In this document: positions 6,972 through 14,271 of the stretch, piece by piece | Numbering within the stretch: the first letter of the stretch is position 1 | Layout of the letters: every line of letters starts with the position of its first letter | DNA from: SZUA-448 sp045593785 | GTDB lineage: Bacteria; Bacillota; Clostridia; Lachnospirales; Lachnospiraceae | Assembly: GCA_045593785.1 (NCBI GenBank) | Contig: JAZNXH010000144.1 | Location: 1 to 22,063, forward strand | Reading direction: 5' to 3' | Length of the DNA: 22,063 bases | The notes under the pieces: generated by a model | Databases searched by the model: none | What the model was told of the DNA's origin: nothing | Seen by the model: the letters and a program-made list of their open reading frames with translations, nothing else | Translations under genes and position numbers: made by a program

Positions 6972-7049
6972 TTTATATGAAGGTTCTCGTTGATTTCATA
7001 CATCTTGGGGTTTCAACAGAACAATTATACAAAATAGGAGGAAAGTAGT

Positions 7050-8411
7050 ATGAATCTCATTTTTGACGTGAATGACAAACCGAGTTTCGGACAACTCATT
7101 GTCTTCGCTATTCAGGAACTGCTCGCTATCATGGCAGCTACCCTCGTAGTTCCGATTATCATCAATGGCATCACCGGTTCTGAGATGAGCCCGGCAGCTG
7201 CTCTGTTTGGTGCAGGTGTAGGAACTTTAGTTTATGTATTCTTCACCAAGAAGAAGAGTCCGGTATTCCTAGGTTCTTCTTTCGCATTCCTTGGTTCCAT
7301 GCCGGTAGCTTTTGCCGGGGCAGCAACCATGGCACTCGGTTACCTTGGCTTAATCCTTGGTGCTATCTTTGCAGGTCTTGTTTATGTAGTTATCGCTATT
7401 ATCGTTAAATTCGTAGGCGTCGGCTGGATTAACAAGCTCATGCCGGCAGTTGTTATCGGACCGACCGTATCTATCATTGGTCTGAGTCTTGCAGGCAATG
7501 CAGTCGGCGACCTTCAGACGGCTCCGGCAGGCGGCGATTCCCGTCTTGCCATCCTCTGCGGTCTGGTTACCCTGATTGTTACCATGCTTTGCTCCACTTT
7601 CGGTAAGAAGGGACTGAAGCTGATTCCGTTCATTATCGGTATCCTTGCCGGCTATATCTTAGCTGCAATCTTTACCTTAATCGGTTCCTTAACCGGTAAC
7701 GATGCTCTCTTAATCAGCAACTTTGGTCCGATTACTGCACTCTTCAGTGATGGTATCAAGCTGACCTCTTTCGTAGATCTTCCTCGTTTCACCTTTATCG
7801 AAGCGCTTGGTGGATTCTCCGAATTAAACGGTGCTTATATCGGTTCTGTAGCAGTTGCTTACATCCCGGTAGCATTTGTAGTATTCGCTGAGCACATCGC
7901 TGACCACAAGAACATCTCCTCCATTATCGGAAAAGATCTTCTTGAAGATCCGGGTCTTAGCAGAACCCTCCTCGGTGACGGTGTTGGTTCCATCGCAGGC
8001 GCATTCTTCGGCGGTTGCCCGAACACCACATACGGTGAAGCAGTTGCATGTGTAGCTATTACCAGAAATGCTTCTGTAGCAACTACCATTACCGCTGCAA
8101 TCGGAGCTATCCTTATCTCCTTCCTGTCTCCGTTCGTAGCATTCGTTAACTCCATCCCGGCATGCTGTATGGGTGGTGTATGTATCGCTCTGTACGGGTT
8201 CATCGCTGTCAGCGGTCTTAAGATGATTCAGCAGGTTGACCTTGGTGAGAACAAGAACCTCTTCGTAGTTTCTTCTATCCTCATCGCAGGTATCGGCGGT
8301 CTGTCCTTAAGCTTTGGCAAGGTTACCATCACTGCTATCGCATGTGCACTGATTCTTGGTATCATTGTAAACCTGATCCTCAGTTGCAAGTGCAAAAAAT
8401 CAGAAGAATAA
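7050..8411 (+). CDS. uraA: Uracil permease, UraA-type NCS2 transporter
   Basis: This inner-membrane symporter imports uracil with protons. The 453 residues form many hydrophobic segments, consistent with the 14-helix UraA fold. Residues 279-288, FAEHIADHKN, contain the Glu that binds the base, and GGCPNTTYGE (321-330) holds the second substrate-site Glu, normally written GGxPNTTYGE. The region MGGVCIALYGFIAVSGLKM near the C-terminus is typical of uracil permeases rather than xanthine permeases. AGGAGG eight bases before the ATG makes the start secure. It is a single-gene unit with its own promoter and strong terminator, and has no pyr genes beside it. Xanthine or another base as substrate cannot be excluded by sequence alone. 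Confidence 0.92.
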   Translation: MNLIFDVNDKPSFGQLIVFAIQELLAIMAATLVVPIIINGITGSEMSPAAALFGAGVGTLVYVFFTKKKSPVFLGSSFAFLGSMPVAFAGAATMALGYLGLILGAIFAGLVYVVIAIIVKFVGVGWINKLMPAVVIGPTVSIIGLSLAGNAVGDLQTAPAGGDSRLAILCGLVTLIVTMLCSTFGKKGLKLIPFIIGILAGYILAAIFTLIGSLTGNDALLISNFGPITALFSDGIKLTSFVDLPRFTFIEALGGFSELNGAYIGSVAVAYIPVAFVVFAEHIADHKNISSIIGKDLLEDPGLSRTLLGDGVGSIAGAFFGGCPNTTYGEAVACVAITRNASVATTITAAIGAILISFLSPFVAFVNSIPACCMGGVCIALYGFIAVSGLKMIQQVDLGENKNLFVVSSILIAGIGGLSLSFGKVTITAIACALILGIIVNLILSCKCKKSEE

Positions 8412-8442
8412 GCTTGCTTTCGGAATAATTATCTCATAAAAT

Positions 8443-8493
8443 AACAGCTGTAAACTTTGTGTCTTACAATCGTTTACAGCTGTTTCATTTTTT
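8443..8493 (+). terminator. Strong terminator after uraA
   Basis: AACAGCTGTAAAC (8443-8455) and GTTTACAGCTGTT (8472-8484) form a perfect 13-bp stem with a 16-nt loop. It is followed by TCATTTTTT. It lies about 30 nt after the uraA stop. Confidence 0.85.
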
Positions 8494-8549
8494 ACTGTTT
8501 TGCATATATTATTAGTATCGCCCTCATCATATAAGAACAGGAGGCATTT

Positions 8550-9305
8550 ATGAAACTCGTACTACTTACTGCACTCGGTGTCGGTGGCGCAACCGTCATC
8601 GGCGCAATCATCGGATTTTTATTCAAAAAAATTTCACATCGATTCAGTGATATCGTACTTGCCTTTGCTGCCGGCGTCATGTTAGCTGCCGCAGTACTCG
8701 GTCTGATTCTTCCCTCCGTGGAATACGGCGGAAAATATGGTCTTATCATCACCGTCGCCGGTATCTTCGCCGGGGCAGCAAGTTTGAACCTGATTGACAA
8801 ACTGACTCCCCATCTGCATAACCTGCTTGGTCCGGACATTGAAGACCATAATAAAAATGCAAATCTTAGTAAAGTCCTTCTGTTTGTCATGGCAATTGCT
8901 ATCCATAACTTTCCCGAAGGTATTGCGGCCGGTGTTGGCTTTGGTTCCGGCAATGATGCAGAAGCTCTGTTAATTGCCGGCGGTATTGCACTGCAGAATA
9001 TCCCGGAAGGTATGGTCATCATCGCTCCGATGCTCACTGCCGGTGTTTCTACACGCAAAACCTTCTTCTGCGCGATGGCAACCGGTCTGATTGAAGTTAT
9101 CGGTACACTACTCGGATACCTGACCGTCAGCGTTGCTTCTGCCATTCTTCCGTTCGCACTGGCATTTGCCGGTGGAACTATGCTCTACGTCATTAGCGAC
9201 GAGATGATACCTGAGACTCATGCCCACGGCAGTGAACGCGGGGCAACCTATGCGCTATTGGTCGGTTTCTGCATCATGCTGATATCGGATGTACTCTTGG
9301 GTTAG
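8550..9305 (+). CDS. ZIP-family divalent metal transporter
   Basis: This membrane importer is predicted to carry zinc or related divalent metals (ZupT/ZIP family). The 251 residues show about eight hydrophobic helices. A short His/Asp-containing loop follows helix 3 (around 84-103). The metal-site motifs are HNFPEG (119-124) on helix 4 and QNIPEG (149-154) on helix 5. The second motif has Gln-Asn-Ile-Pro-Glu instead of a His-led form, as in many bacterial ZIPs. AGGAGG (8539-8544) five bases before ATG fixes the start. No clear promoter is visible between the uraA terminator and the gene; the sequence around TATATT (8505-8510) is the best -10. Its stop overlaps the opposing HTH gene's stop by four bases. 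Confidence 0.92.
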   Translation: MKLVLLTALGVGGATVIGAIIGFLFKKISHRFSDIVLAFAAGVMLAAAVLGLILPSVEYGGKYGLIITVAGIFAGAASLNLIDKLTPHLHNLLGPDIEDHNKNANLSKVLLFVMAIAIHNFPEGIAAGVGFGSGNDAEALLIAGGIALQNIPEGMVIIAPMLTAGVSTRKTFFCAMATGLIEVIGTLLGYLTVSVASAILPFALAFAGGTMLYVISDEMIPETHAHGSERGATYALLVGFCIMLISDVLLG

Positions 9306-9514
9306 TTTTCTTCTCTTTTATATTCCAATATATCCCCCGGCTGGCAGTCAAGCACATCACAAATTGCTTCCAGGGTCGAAAAACGGATTGCGCTTATTTT
9401 TCCTGTCTTAATCTTAGACAGATTCACATTCGCGATTCCTACCCGGGCTGCCAGATCATTCAGGGATATCTTTCTATCCGCCATCACACGGTCGAGTCTT
9501 AATATAATTGCCAT
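9302..9514 (-). CDS. Small Cro/C1-type HTH regulator paired with a DUF2975 protein
   Basis: This 70-residue protein is one DNA-binding domain of the Cro/C1 XRE family, like YozG of Bacillus. Helices 2-3 read LNDLAARVGIANVNLSKIKT, and LEAICDVLDCQPGDILEY is the typical end. There is no extra sensor domain, so any signal probably comes through its membrane-protein partner. A purine-rich GGCGGGG about seven bases before ATG supports the start. It lies 21 nt after the DUF2975 gene and shares its promoter. Palindromes next to that promoter are likely operators, suggesting autoregulation; this is inferred. The stop codon overlaps that of the opposing ZIP gene. Confidence 0.88.
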   Translation of the reverse strand: MAIILRLDRVMADRKISLNDLAARVGIANVNLSKIKTGKISAIRFSTLEAICDVLDCQPGDILEYKREEN

Positions 9515-9535
9515 CTTTCATCCCCGCCTTTCTGA

Positions 9536-10042
9536 TTATAATGTCTCATCTGCCTGTGTCTGTAATACCACACCGTACTCAAATGCAATCGAGATGCATG
9601 CTACGACACCACCTAAAATCAAGAAAACACCACCAAAGGAAGTATATGTTTTCGTACCGTATACAACAACATCACCTATTTCCATGTGCGTATAATGCAT
9701 ATTTAAGCTGTTCATAATTCGCTCAAATACAAATTGTAACGGCTCGACTGCAATTAACAATCCGCTGATAACCCTCAGTCGCTTCACAACTGCCATCTGA
9801 AACGGCGTTTCACCTTTCCGCAGCAGATAAAACATCCAAATCGCATTTACATTGCTTAATACGATGATTATCGTCAGTACGATGCTCGAGCAGAAAGAAA
9901 AAATCATTGCCGGCGAATCAAAATCCCTTCCCAAAAACATCTGTATCTCTACTGCCAGAAAATAAAGAAAAAAACCAACCATCAATATGACACTAAGCCC
10001 CATATAACGTTTTGCCTTTACATTTAATCTTTCAAGATCCAT
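9536..10042 (-). CDS. DUF2975 family membrane protein
   Basis: A 168-residue membrane protein of unknown biochemical function. Four hydrophobic segments are visible at roughly 15-35, 44-66, 87-103 and 134-158, with charged Lys/Arg-rich loops such as LLRKGE and VVKRLR between them. The LLRKGETPF phrase and the four-helix plan match DUF2975 proteins, which are usually encoded just before a small YozG-like HTH protein, as here. I chose ATG at 10042 because AAGGAG lies ten bases upstream; an upstream TTG would add nine charged residues. The conserved pairing suggests it senses something in the membrane or controls the regulator, but this is not established. Confidence 0.85.
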   Translation of the reverse strand: MDLERLNVKAKRYMGLSVILMVGFFLYFLAVEIQMFLGRDFDSPAMIFSFCSSIVLTIIIVLSNVNAIWMFYLLRKGETPFQMAVVKRLRVISGLLIAVEPLQFVFERIMNSLNMHYTHMEIGDVVVYGTKTYTSFGGVFLILGGVVACISIAFEYGVVLQTQADETL

Positions 10043-10084
10043 ATCCTCATCTCTCCTTTTCATCTTCAATTTACTTTTCCATGT

Positions 10085-10096
10085 ACCTGTACAGGT
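10085..10096. promoter_or_regulatory. 12-bp palindrome in the DUF2975-HTH leader
   Basis: ACCTGTACAGGT is a perfect 12-bp palindrome lying 26-37 nt downstream of the predicted start of transcription. Symmetry and position suit an operator for a dimeric HTH repressor, most simply the HTH protein of this operon. A role in RNA folding is less likely because the two halves leave no loop. Confidence 0.55.
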
Positions 10097-10114
10097 TATT
10101 GGCGAAATACATTT

Positions 10115-10157
10115 CAGCTGATAGCGTAATTGTAGCAGCTGTTTTTATGTTTGTCAA
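10115..10157 (-). promoter_or_regulatory. Promoter of the DUF2975-HTH operon with flanking CAGCTG sites
   Basis: On the minus strand TTGACA (10152-10157) is spaced 17 bp from TACAAT (10129-10134), giving a near-consensus promoter and a start near 10122. Two CAGCTG palindromes (10115-10120 and 10136-10141) sit 21 bp apart on either side of the -10, on the same DNA face. They are possible operator halves. Confidence 0.8.
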
Positions 10158-10220
10158 CTTATTTTTAATGTTTATCGTTAATTTCTTTTCGCAAAACATA
10201 AACAGAGCAATGTGCACAAC

Positions 10221-10255
10221 AAAAAAGATGCTCACAAAATACATCCGCGAGCATC
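10221..10255 (-). terminator. Terminator after cysK
   Basis: On the minus strand GATGCTC (10249-10255) pairs with GAGCATC (10227-10233) across a 15-nt loop. A run of six Ts follows directly. It begins about 18 nt after the cysK stop. Confidence 0.8.
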
Positions 10256-10273
10256 CTTCTCTCTTTTGTTTTC

Positions 10274-11209
10274 CTATTCTTCACTATACAGTGGCGTAGA
10301 CAGATAACGGTCACCCGAATCCGGAAGCAATACCACGATGCATTTTCCCTTATTCTCAGCGCGTTTACTAAGTTTTACTGCTGCTGCCAGTGCTGCTCCT
10401 GAGGTAATACCGGTCAGAATGCCCTCGGTATGGGCAAATGTTCTGCCCGCTTCATACGCCTCTTCTTCTGTAATTGCCAATACCTCATCATAAACCCCGG
10501 TATCCAAGGACTCCGGTACAAAACCGGCACCGATTCCCTGCAAGCCGTGTGCCCCAGCAGGCTTGCCGGACAATACTGCACTGCCGGCCGGTTCTACCGC
10601 AACTACCTGCACGGAGGGATTCTGTTCTTTCAGATACAGTCCGATTCCGCTGATTGTACCACCGGTTCCGACCCCTGCGACAAAGATATCGACTTTACCA
10701 TCCGTGTCACGCCAAATCTCCGGACCGGTCGCTTTACGATGTGCCATCGGATTCGCAGGATTCTCAAACTGTCCGAGAATCAGGGAGCCCGGGATAGAAC
10801 GTTGCAGCTCTTCTGCTTTTTCGATTGCCCCCTTTAATCCTTTGCTGCCTTCTGTTAATACCAGCTCTGCCCCATACGCTTTTAACAGTGCTCTGCGCTC
10901 TGCACTCATCGTTTCCGGAAGTGTCAGAATCGCATGATATCCTTTTACTGCTGCTGCCATCGCAATACCAATGCCGGTATTTCCGGATGTCGGTTCAATC
11001 AAAGTCGCACCGGGTTGAATCAACCCTTTGTTTTCCGCATCCTCTATCATAGCTATCCCGACTCTGTCCTTTACCGAACCGGCAGGATTCAGATATTCTA
11101 ATTTGGCAAGCAGGTTAACCTCATTAACCCCTGTCTTTACGCAAAAATTTTTCGGTTGGATCAACGGAGTATTCCCGATAAGTTCCAATACACTACTAAT
11201 GACATTCAT
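10274..11209 (-). CDS. cysK: Cysteine synthase (O-acetylserine sulfhydrylase)
   Basis: CysK makes cysteine from O-acetylserine and sulfide in the cytosol, using pyridoxal phosphate. All expected motifs are in order over 311 residues: IGNTPLI (11-17), catalytic Lys47 in GSVKDR, the substrate loop TSGNTG (74-79), the phosphate-binding GTGGT (181-185), SGAA near 270, and PDSGDRYLST by the C-terminus, which contains the cofactor-ring Ser. The length matches CysK-type enzymes, without the extra domain of cystathionine beta-synthase. The ribosome site is weak (AGAGATGG). It is a single-gene unit bounded by a terminator on each side, without sulfate-reduction or cysE genes nearby. I see no S-box or T-box leader; the leader is only about 30 nt. 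Confidence 0.96.
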   Translation of the reverse strand: MNVISSVLELIGNTPLIQPKNFCVKTGVNEVNLLAKLEYLNPAGSVKDRVGIAMIEDAENKGLIQPGATLIEPTSGNTGIGIAMAAAVKGYHAILTLPETMSAERRALLKAYGAELVLTEGSKGLKGAIEKAEELQRSIPGSLILGQFENPANPMAHRKATGPEIWRDTDGKVDIFVAGVGTGGTISGIGLYLKEQNPSVQVVAVEPAGSAVLSGKPAGAHGLQGIGAGFVPESLDTGVYDEVLAITEEEAYEAGRTFAHTEGILTGITSGAALAAAVKLSKRAENKGKCIVVLLPDSGDRYLSTPLYSEE

Positions 11210-11246
11210 ATATTAACCATCTCTTTCTGTTTTTTCATCATTTCCT

Positions 11247-11275
11247 ATATTAACTCGTTCCACAAAAGACCGCAA
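11247..11275 (-). promoter_or_regulatory. Probable cysK promoter
   Basis: On the minus strand TTGCGG (11270-11275) is 17 bp from TAATAT (11247-11252), giving a start near 11240. Both boxes are imperfect. It directly follows the terminator of the preceding gene, which fits an independent unit. Confidence 0.45.
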
Positions 11276-11276
11276 T

Positions 11277-11315
11277 AAGAAAAATAAGGATATAAGTTCA
11301 TGCAAACTTATATCC
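11277..11315 (-). terminator. Terminator after the deacetylase gene
   Basis: GGATATAAGTT (11305-11315 on the minus strand) and AACTTATATCC (11288-11298) form a perfect 11-bp stem with a 6-nt loop. TTATTTTTCTT follows. It starts about 28 nt after the deacetylase stop. Confidence 0.8.
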
Positions 11316-11343
11316 CTATATTATTCCATGCATCCCGTTTTAT

Positions 11344-12183
11344 CTATACAAGCTTCAGACTCTCCCCCGGCTTTACGTTATACAGCTTGCCCTCTGTCTC
11401 AAACCAAAGCTCATACGCAGTCGGATTCTCCACATAGGTCATGGCCGCATTAAAGTTCAACTGCTTATATGCCTTTACATAATCATAAATCTCAATGTTA
11501 GTCGCATACCATATTTCCTCACGTCCGCTCATATACTCAGCAAATTCTTCGATGACATTCCAATTGTTTTTCGCTTCGAACTCATAGCTGTGTCCCCAAA
11601 GATAGAACATCCACGGCGCGCCCCAAGACGGCTGCTCTAAGAAATTCTTCGCAAGCTCCATCAATCGCGGATTATCATGATGACAGGTCGCCGGAAGTCT
11701 TAACCAATCAGTCGGAATATCAAAACGCTCGGTCGAATGTACTGTTCTGGAATAGCAAATACCGCAATTGTGCAGTACAGATACTACATCATCATTGAAG
11801 GTTCCATACGGATACGCCATACCACGTACCGTACCACCGTACTCTGCTTCTAAATTCTCACGATCCTCTATTACCTCTCTTACACAAACCGGAAGCGGAA
11901 GCTTCTCTAACCAAGGATGAGTCAGACCATGTACCGCTATCTCATGTCCACTGTCAGTATAAAGCGCAAGCGCCTCACTTTTCGTCATTCTGCGATGAAT
12001 TCGCCCTTCCTCATATACCGTACCTTCCGGCGCATACAGGCCGCTGCTGATGTTAAAAGTACACTTCAGAGCATGACGGTTCAGAATCTCCATCAGCTTC
12101 TTATCCTGTTGTACCCCATCATCATAACTCAAGGTCAGTACACGTGCACGACCACCCGGAAACCTCATATATAAATCTGCCAT
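11344..12183 (-). CDS. NodB-homology polysaccharide deacetylase family protein
   Basis: This 279-residue protein has the carbohydrate-esterase family 4 (NodB) pattern. Motif 1 is SYDDG (19-23, the more common form being TFDDG), giving catalytic and metal-binding Asp21/Asp22. Motif 2 is HGLTHP (85-90), with metal-binding His85 and His89. Motif 3 is AYPYGT (123-128). Such enzymes remove N- or O-acetyl groups from sugars; the substrate here is unknown. There is no signal peptide or membrane anchor, so it probably acts in the cytosol on imported sugars or intermediates, unlike cell-wall chitin or peptidoglycan deacetylases. I chose ATG at 12183 because GGAGG lies eight bases upstream. It is transcribed alone, divergently from the Na/phosphate transporter. 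Confidence 0.88.
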   Translation of the reverse strand: MADLYMRFPGGRARVLTLSYDDGVQQDKKLMEILNRHALKCTFNISSGLYAPEGTVYEEGRIHRRMTKSEALALYTDSGHEIAVHGLTHPWLEKLPLPVCVREVIEDRENLEAEYGGTVRGMAYPYGTFNDDVVSVLHNCGICYSRTVHSTERFDIPTDWLRLPATCHHDNPRLMELAKNFLEQPSWGAPWMFYLWGHSYEFEAKNNWNVIEEFAEYMSGREEIWYATNIEIYDYVKAYKQLNFNAAMTYVENPTAYELWFETEGKLYNVKPGESLKLV

Positions 12184-12228
12184 TCTGTAAACCTCCAAAC
12201 TACTTATTGTACAAATCAGCACACAAAA

Positions 12229-12257
12229 AGTTTAGTCCATTTTTACACATTAGTCAA
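12229..12257 (-). promoter_or_regulatory. Promoter of the deacetylase gene
   Basis: On the minus strand TTGACT (12252-12257), 17-bp spacing and TAAACT (12229-12234) give a start near 12222, about 40 nt before the chosen ATG. This supports the shorter protein, because the upstream start would leave essentially no leader. Confidence 0.7.
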
Positions 12258-12358
12258 TCGCAAACCGCAACAACTCCACTTAATTACACAGGGGCAATAT
12301 TTTACCAAAGTTTTTTCACGATATTGCTAAAATACAGCCATATCTTACATATTCTGCA

Positions 12359-12387
12359 TTGCGTTTTCTTGCTTTTTCTGATACAAT
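12359..12387 (+). promoter_or_regulatory. Promoter of the Na/phosphate cotransporter gene
   Basis: TTGCGT (12359-12364), 17-bp spacing and TACAAT (12382-12387) predict a start near 12394 and a leader of about 77 nt. No clear Pho box is seen upstream. Confidence 0.65.
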
Positions 12388-12470
12388 CGGTTATGTTCGG
12401 ATATTTGTTTTATTCCTTATCTGACACCCTATATCGAATGAACTCACAATGAAAAACAACGGAGAACATT

Positions 12471-14222
12471 ATGAACATTTTTAATTTCATCACATTAGCC
12501 GGCGGTCTTGCATTCTTCCTTTATGGTATGCATGTTATGTCGGCAGGCCTCGAAAAGATGGCCGGCGGTAAGCTGGAAAAAGTTCTGAAAAAGATGACCT
12601 CCAACCCGCTTAAGGGCATGGCACTCGGTGCAGGTATCACAATTGCTATCCAGTCCTCCTCTGCTATGACCGTTATGCTGGTAGGTCTTGTTAACTCGGG
12701 CGTTATGAAGCTCTCCCAGACTGTCAGCCTTATCATGGGTTCCAATGTCGGTACAACACTGACCGCTTGGATTCTCAGTATGAGTGGCATCGAAGGCGAC
12801 AGCTTCTTTATTAAGATGTTAAAGCCCACGAGTTTTGCTCCGATTATCGCGCTCATCGGTATTGCCTTTATCATGATGGCAAAAAAAGCATCCAAGAAAG
12901 ACCTTGGTGCTATCTTCGTCGGTTTCGCTATCCTGATGTCCGGTATGACCCTGATGAGTGACGCAGTAAGTCCGTTGGCAGATATGCCGGAATTTACAAG
13001 CCTGTTGACTGCTTTCACGAACCCGCTTCTCGGTGTTATCATCGGTGCTGTATTTACCGGTCTGATTCAGAGTTCCGCTGCTTCTGTCGGTATCCTGCAG
13101 GCACTTGCACTGACCGGTAGCATCACCTATGAGATGGCGATTCCGATTATCATGGGTCAGAACATCGGTACCTGTGTTACCGCTCTGATTTCCAGTATCG
13201 GTGTTAACAAGAATGCAAAACGTGTTTCTGTTGTACATATTACCTTCAATATGATAGGTACCATTACAGTACTGGTTATCTACTTTGTTGCACAGATATT
13301 CTTCCCGTTAGAATTCCTTGTAGATCCGATTGATCAGGTTGGTATTGCTGCCTGCCACAGTATTTTCAACATCTTTACAACCGCGCTTATCTTCCCGTTC
13401 CAAAAACACCTTGTTACCTTTGCAGAAAAGGCAATCAAGGATGGCGGCAAGGCAGAGAAGCAGGAAGTTACCTTTATCGACGAGCGTTTGTTAAAGACAC
13501 CTTCTGTTGCACTCTCCGAATGTCACAACCGTACGGTAGAGATGGCAAAGCTCTCCAAAACTACTGTATTGAACGCCGTACAATTACTGAAAGAATTCGA
13601 CAACAAATTATATGATCAGGTAATCGAGGAAGAAGATTTGCTTGACCGTTACGAAGACAAGCTTGGTACCTACCTCGTAAAGCTTTCTTCTAATGCATTG
13701 TCCATGAGTGACAGTAAAGAAATTTCCACCCTGCTTCATACGATTGGCGATTTCGAGCGTCTTGGTGACCATGCAGTTAACATCTTGAAGTCTGCAAAAG
13801 AAATAAATGACAAAGATATTTCTTTCTCGGCGGATGCCACTGCGGAAATTGCTGTTCTTTCCGATGCAATTCAGAACATTCTTACTATTACGGTAGATTC
13901 CTTCGTCAGTGGCAATCTGGAGCAGGCAACCAATGTTGAACCGCTCGAACAGGTAATTGATGAACTGATTGCTACGGTTAAGGCAAATCACATTCGTCGA
14001 CTGCAGCATGGTAACTGTACGATTGAACTTGGCTTCGTACTCTCTGACCTTTTGACAAACTACTCACGTATTTCTGATCACTGTTCGAACATCGCCGTAG
14101 CCATGATCGAGGTTGCACAAAACAGCTTTGATACGCACGAATATCTGAATTCGATTAAGACGATGGAGAATGAAGAATTCAAAAAGAGATTCCAAAAGTA
14201 TAGAGAACAATACAAATTGTAA
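12471..14222 (+). CDS. Na/phosphate cotransporter with C-terminal PhoU domain
   Basis: This inner-membrane protein is predicted to import phosphate with sodium (NptA / PNaS family). The 583 residues hold a duplicated transport core. Repeat 1 has QSSSA (61-65) and GSNVGTT (90-96). Repeat 2 has QSSAAS (200-205) and GQNIGT (229-234). Hydrophobic helices run to about residue 325. A helical PhoU-like domain, about 345-565, follows, with repeated ExxxxRxxDH-type phrases such as IGDFERLGDHAVNI and YSRISDHCSNIAVAMIE. PhoU domains bind metals and commonly tie phosphate uptake to regulation; here it probably governs the fused transporter. GGAG six bases before ATG supports the start. It stands alone, with a promoter and a terminator. 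Confidence 0.93.
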   Translation: MNIFNFITLAGGLAFFLYGMHVMSAGLEKMAGGKLEKVLKKMTSNPLKGMALGAGITIAIQSSSAMTVMLVGLVNSGVMKLSQTVSLIMGSNVGTTLTAWILSMSGIEGDSFFIKMLKPTSFAPIIALIGIAFIMMAKKASKKDLGAIFVGFAILMSGMTLMSDAVSPLADMPEFTSLLTAFTNPLLGVIIGAVFTGLIQSSAASVGILQALALTGSITYEMAIPIIMGQNIGTCVTALISSIGVNKNAKRVSVVHITFNMIGTITVLVIYFVAQIFFPLEFLVDPIDQVGIAACHSIFNIFTTALIFPFQKHLVTFAEKAIKDGGKAEKQEVTFIDERLLKTPSVALSECHNRTVEMAKLSKTTVLNAVQLLKEFDNKLYDQVIEEEDLLDRYEDKLGTYLVKLSSNALSMSDSKEISTLLHTIGDFERLGDHAVNILKSAKEINDKDISFSADATAEIAVLSDAIQNILTITVDSFVSGNLEQATNVEPLEQVIDELIATVKANHIRRLQHGNCTIELGFVLSDLLTNYSRISDHCSNIAVAMIEVAQNSFDTHEYLNSIKTMENEEFKKRFQKYREQYKL

Positions 14223-14227
14223 TAAGC

Positions 14228-14257
14228 AAAAGAGTTGCCGACTGGCAACTCTTTTTT
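14228..14257 (+). terminator. Terminator after the Na/phosphate cotransporter, probably bidirectional
   Basis: AAGAGTTGCC (14230-14239) and GGCAACTCTT (14244-14253) make a perfect 10-bp stem with loop GACT, followed by TTTT on the plus strand. On the minus strand the hairpin is followed by TTTGCTT, so it may also end the opposing GH27 transcript. Confidence 0.85.
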
Positions 14258-14271
14258 ACCAATATTCTTTA

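Larger units (their letters stand above)
6747..7049. other. Divergent intergenic region between thiN and uraA
   Basis: This 303-bp AT-rich stretch holds the uraA promoter and leader on the right and a repeated GGTACAATGT element on the thiN side. A weak minus-strand candidate, TTGTCA (6899-6904) with 16-bp spacing to TAAAAA, may serve thiN. I find no purine, TPP or other recognisable riboswitch and no additional gene. Confidence 0.6.

Noticed and set aside
6972..7049. Purine or PyrR-type riboswitch or attenuator in the uraA leader
   Set aside because: No conserved core or terminator/antiterminator hairpins; the leader is only about 72 nt and holds just a weak GTTGA/TCAAC pairing.
8443..8484. 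TGTAAAC/GTTTACA as a catabolite-repression site
   Set aside because: The bases are the arms of the uraA terminator hairpin, followed by a U-tract, and the spacing is wrong for a cre site.
10012..10299. Plus-strand small gene between the DUF2975 gene and cysK
   Set aside because: It overlaps a strong minus-strand promoter and the cysK terminator, and has no ribosome site or recognisable protein.
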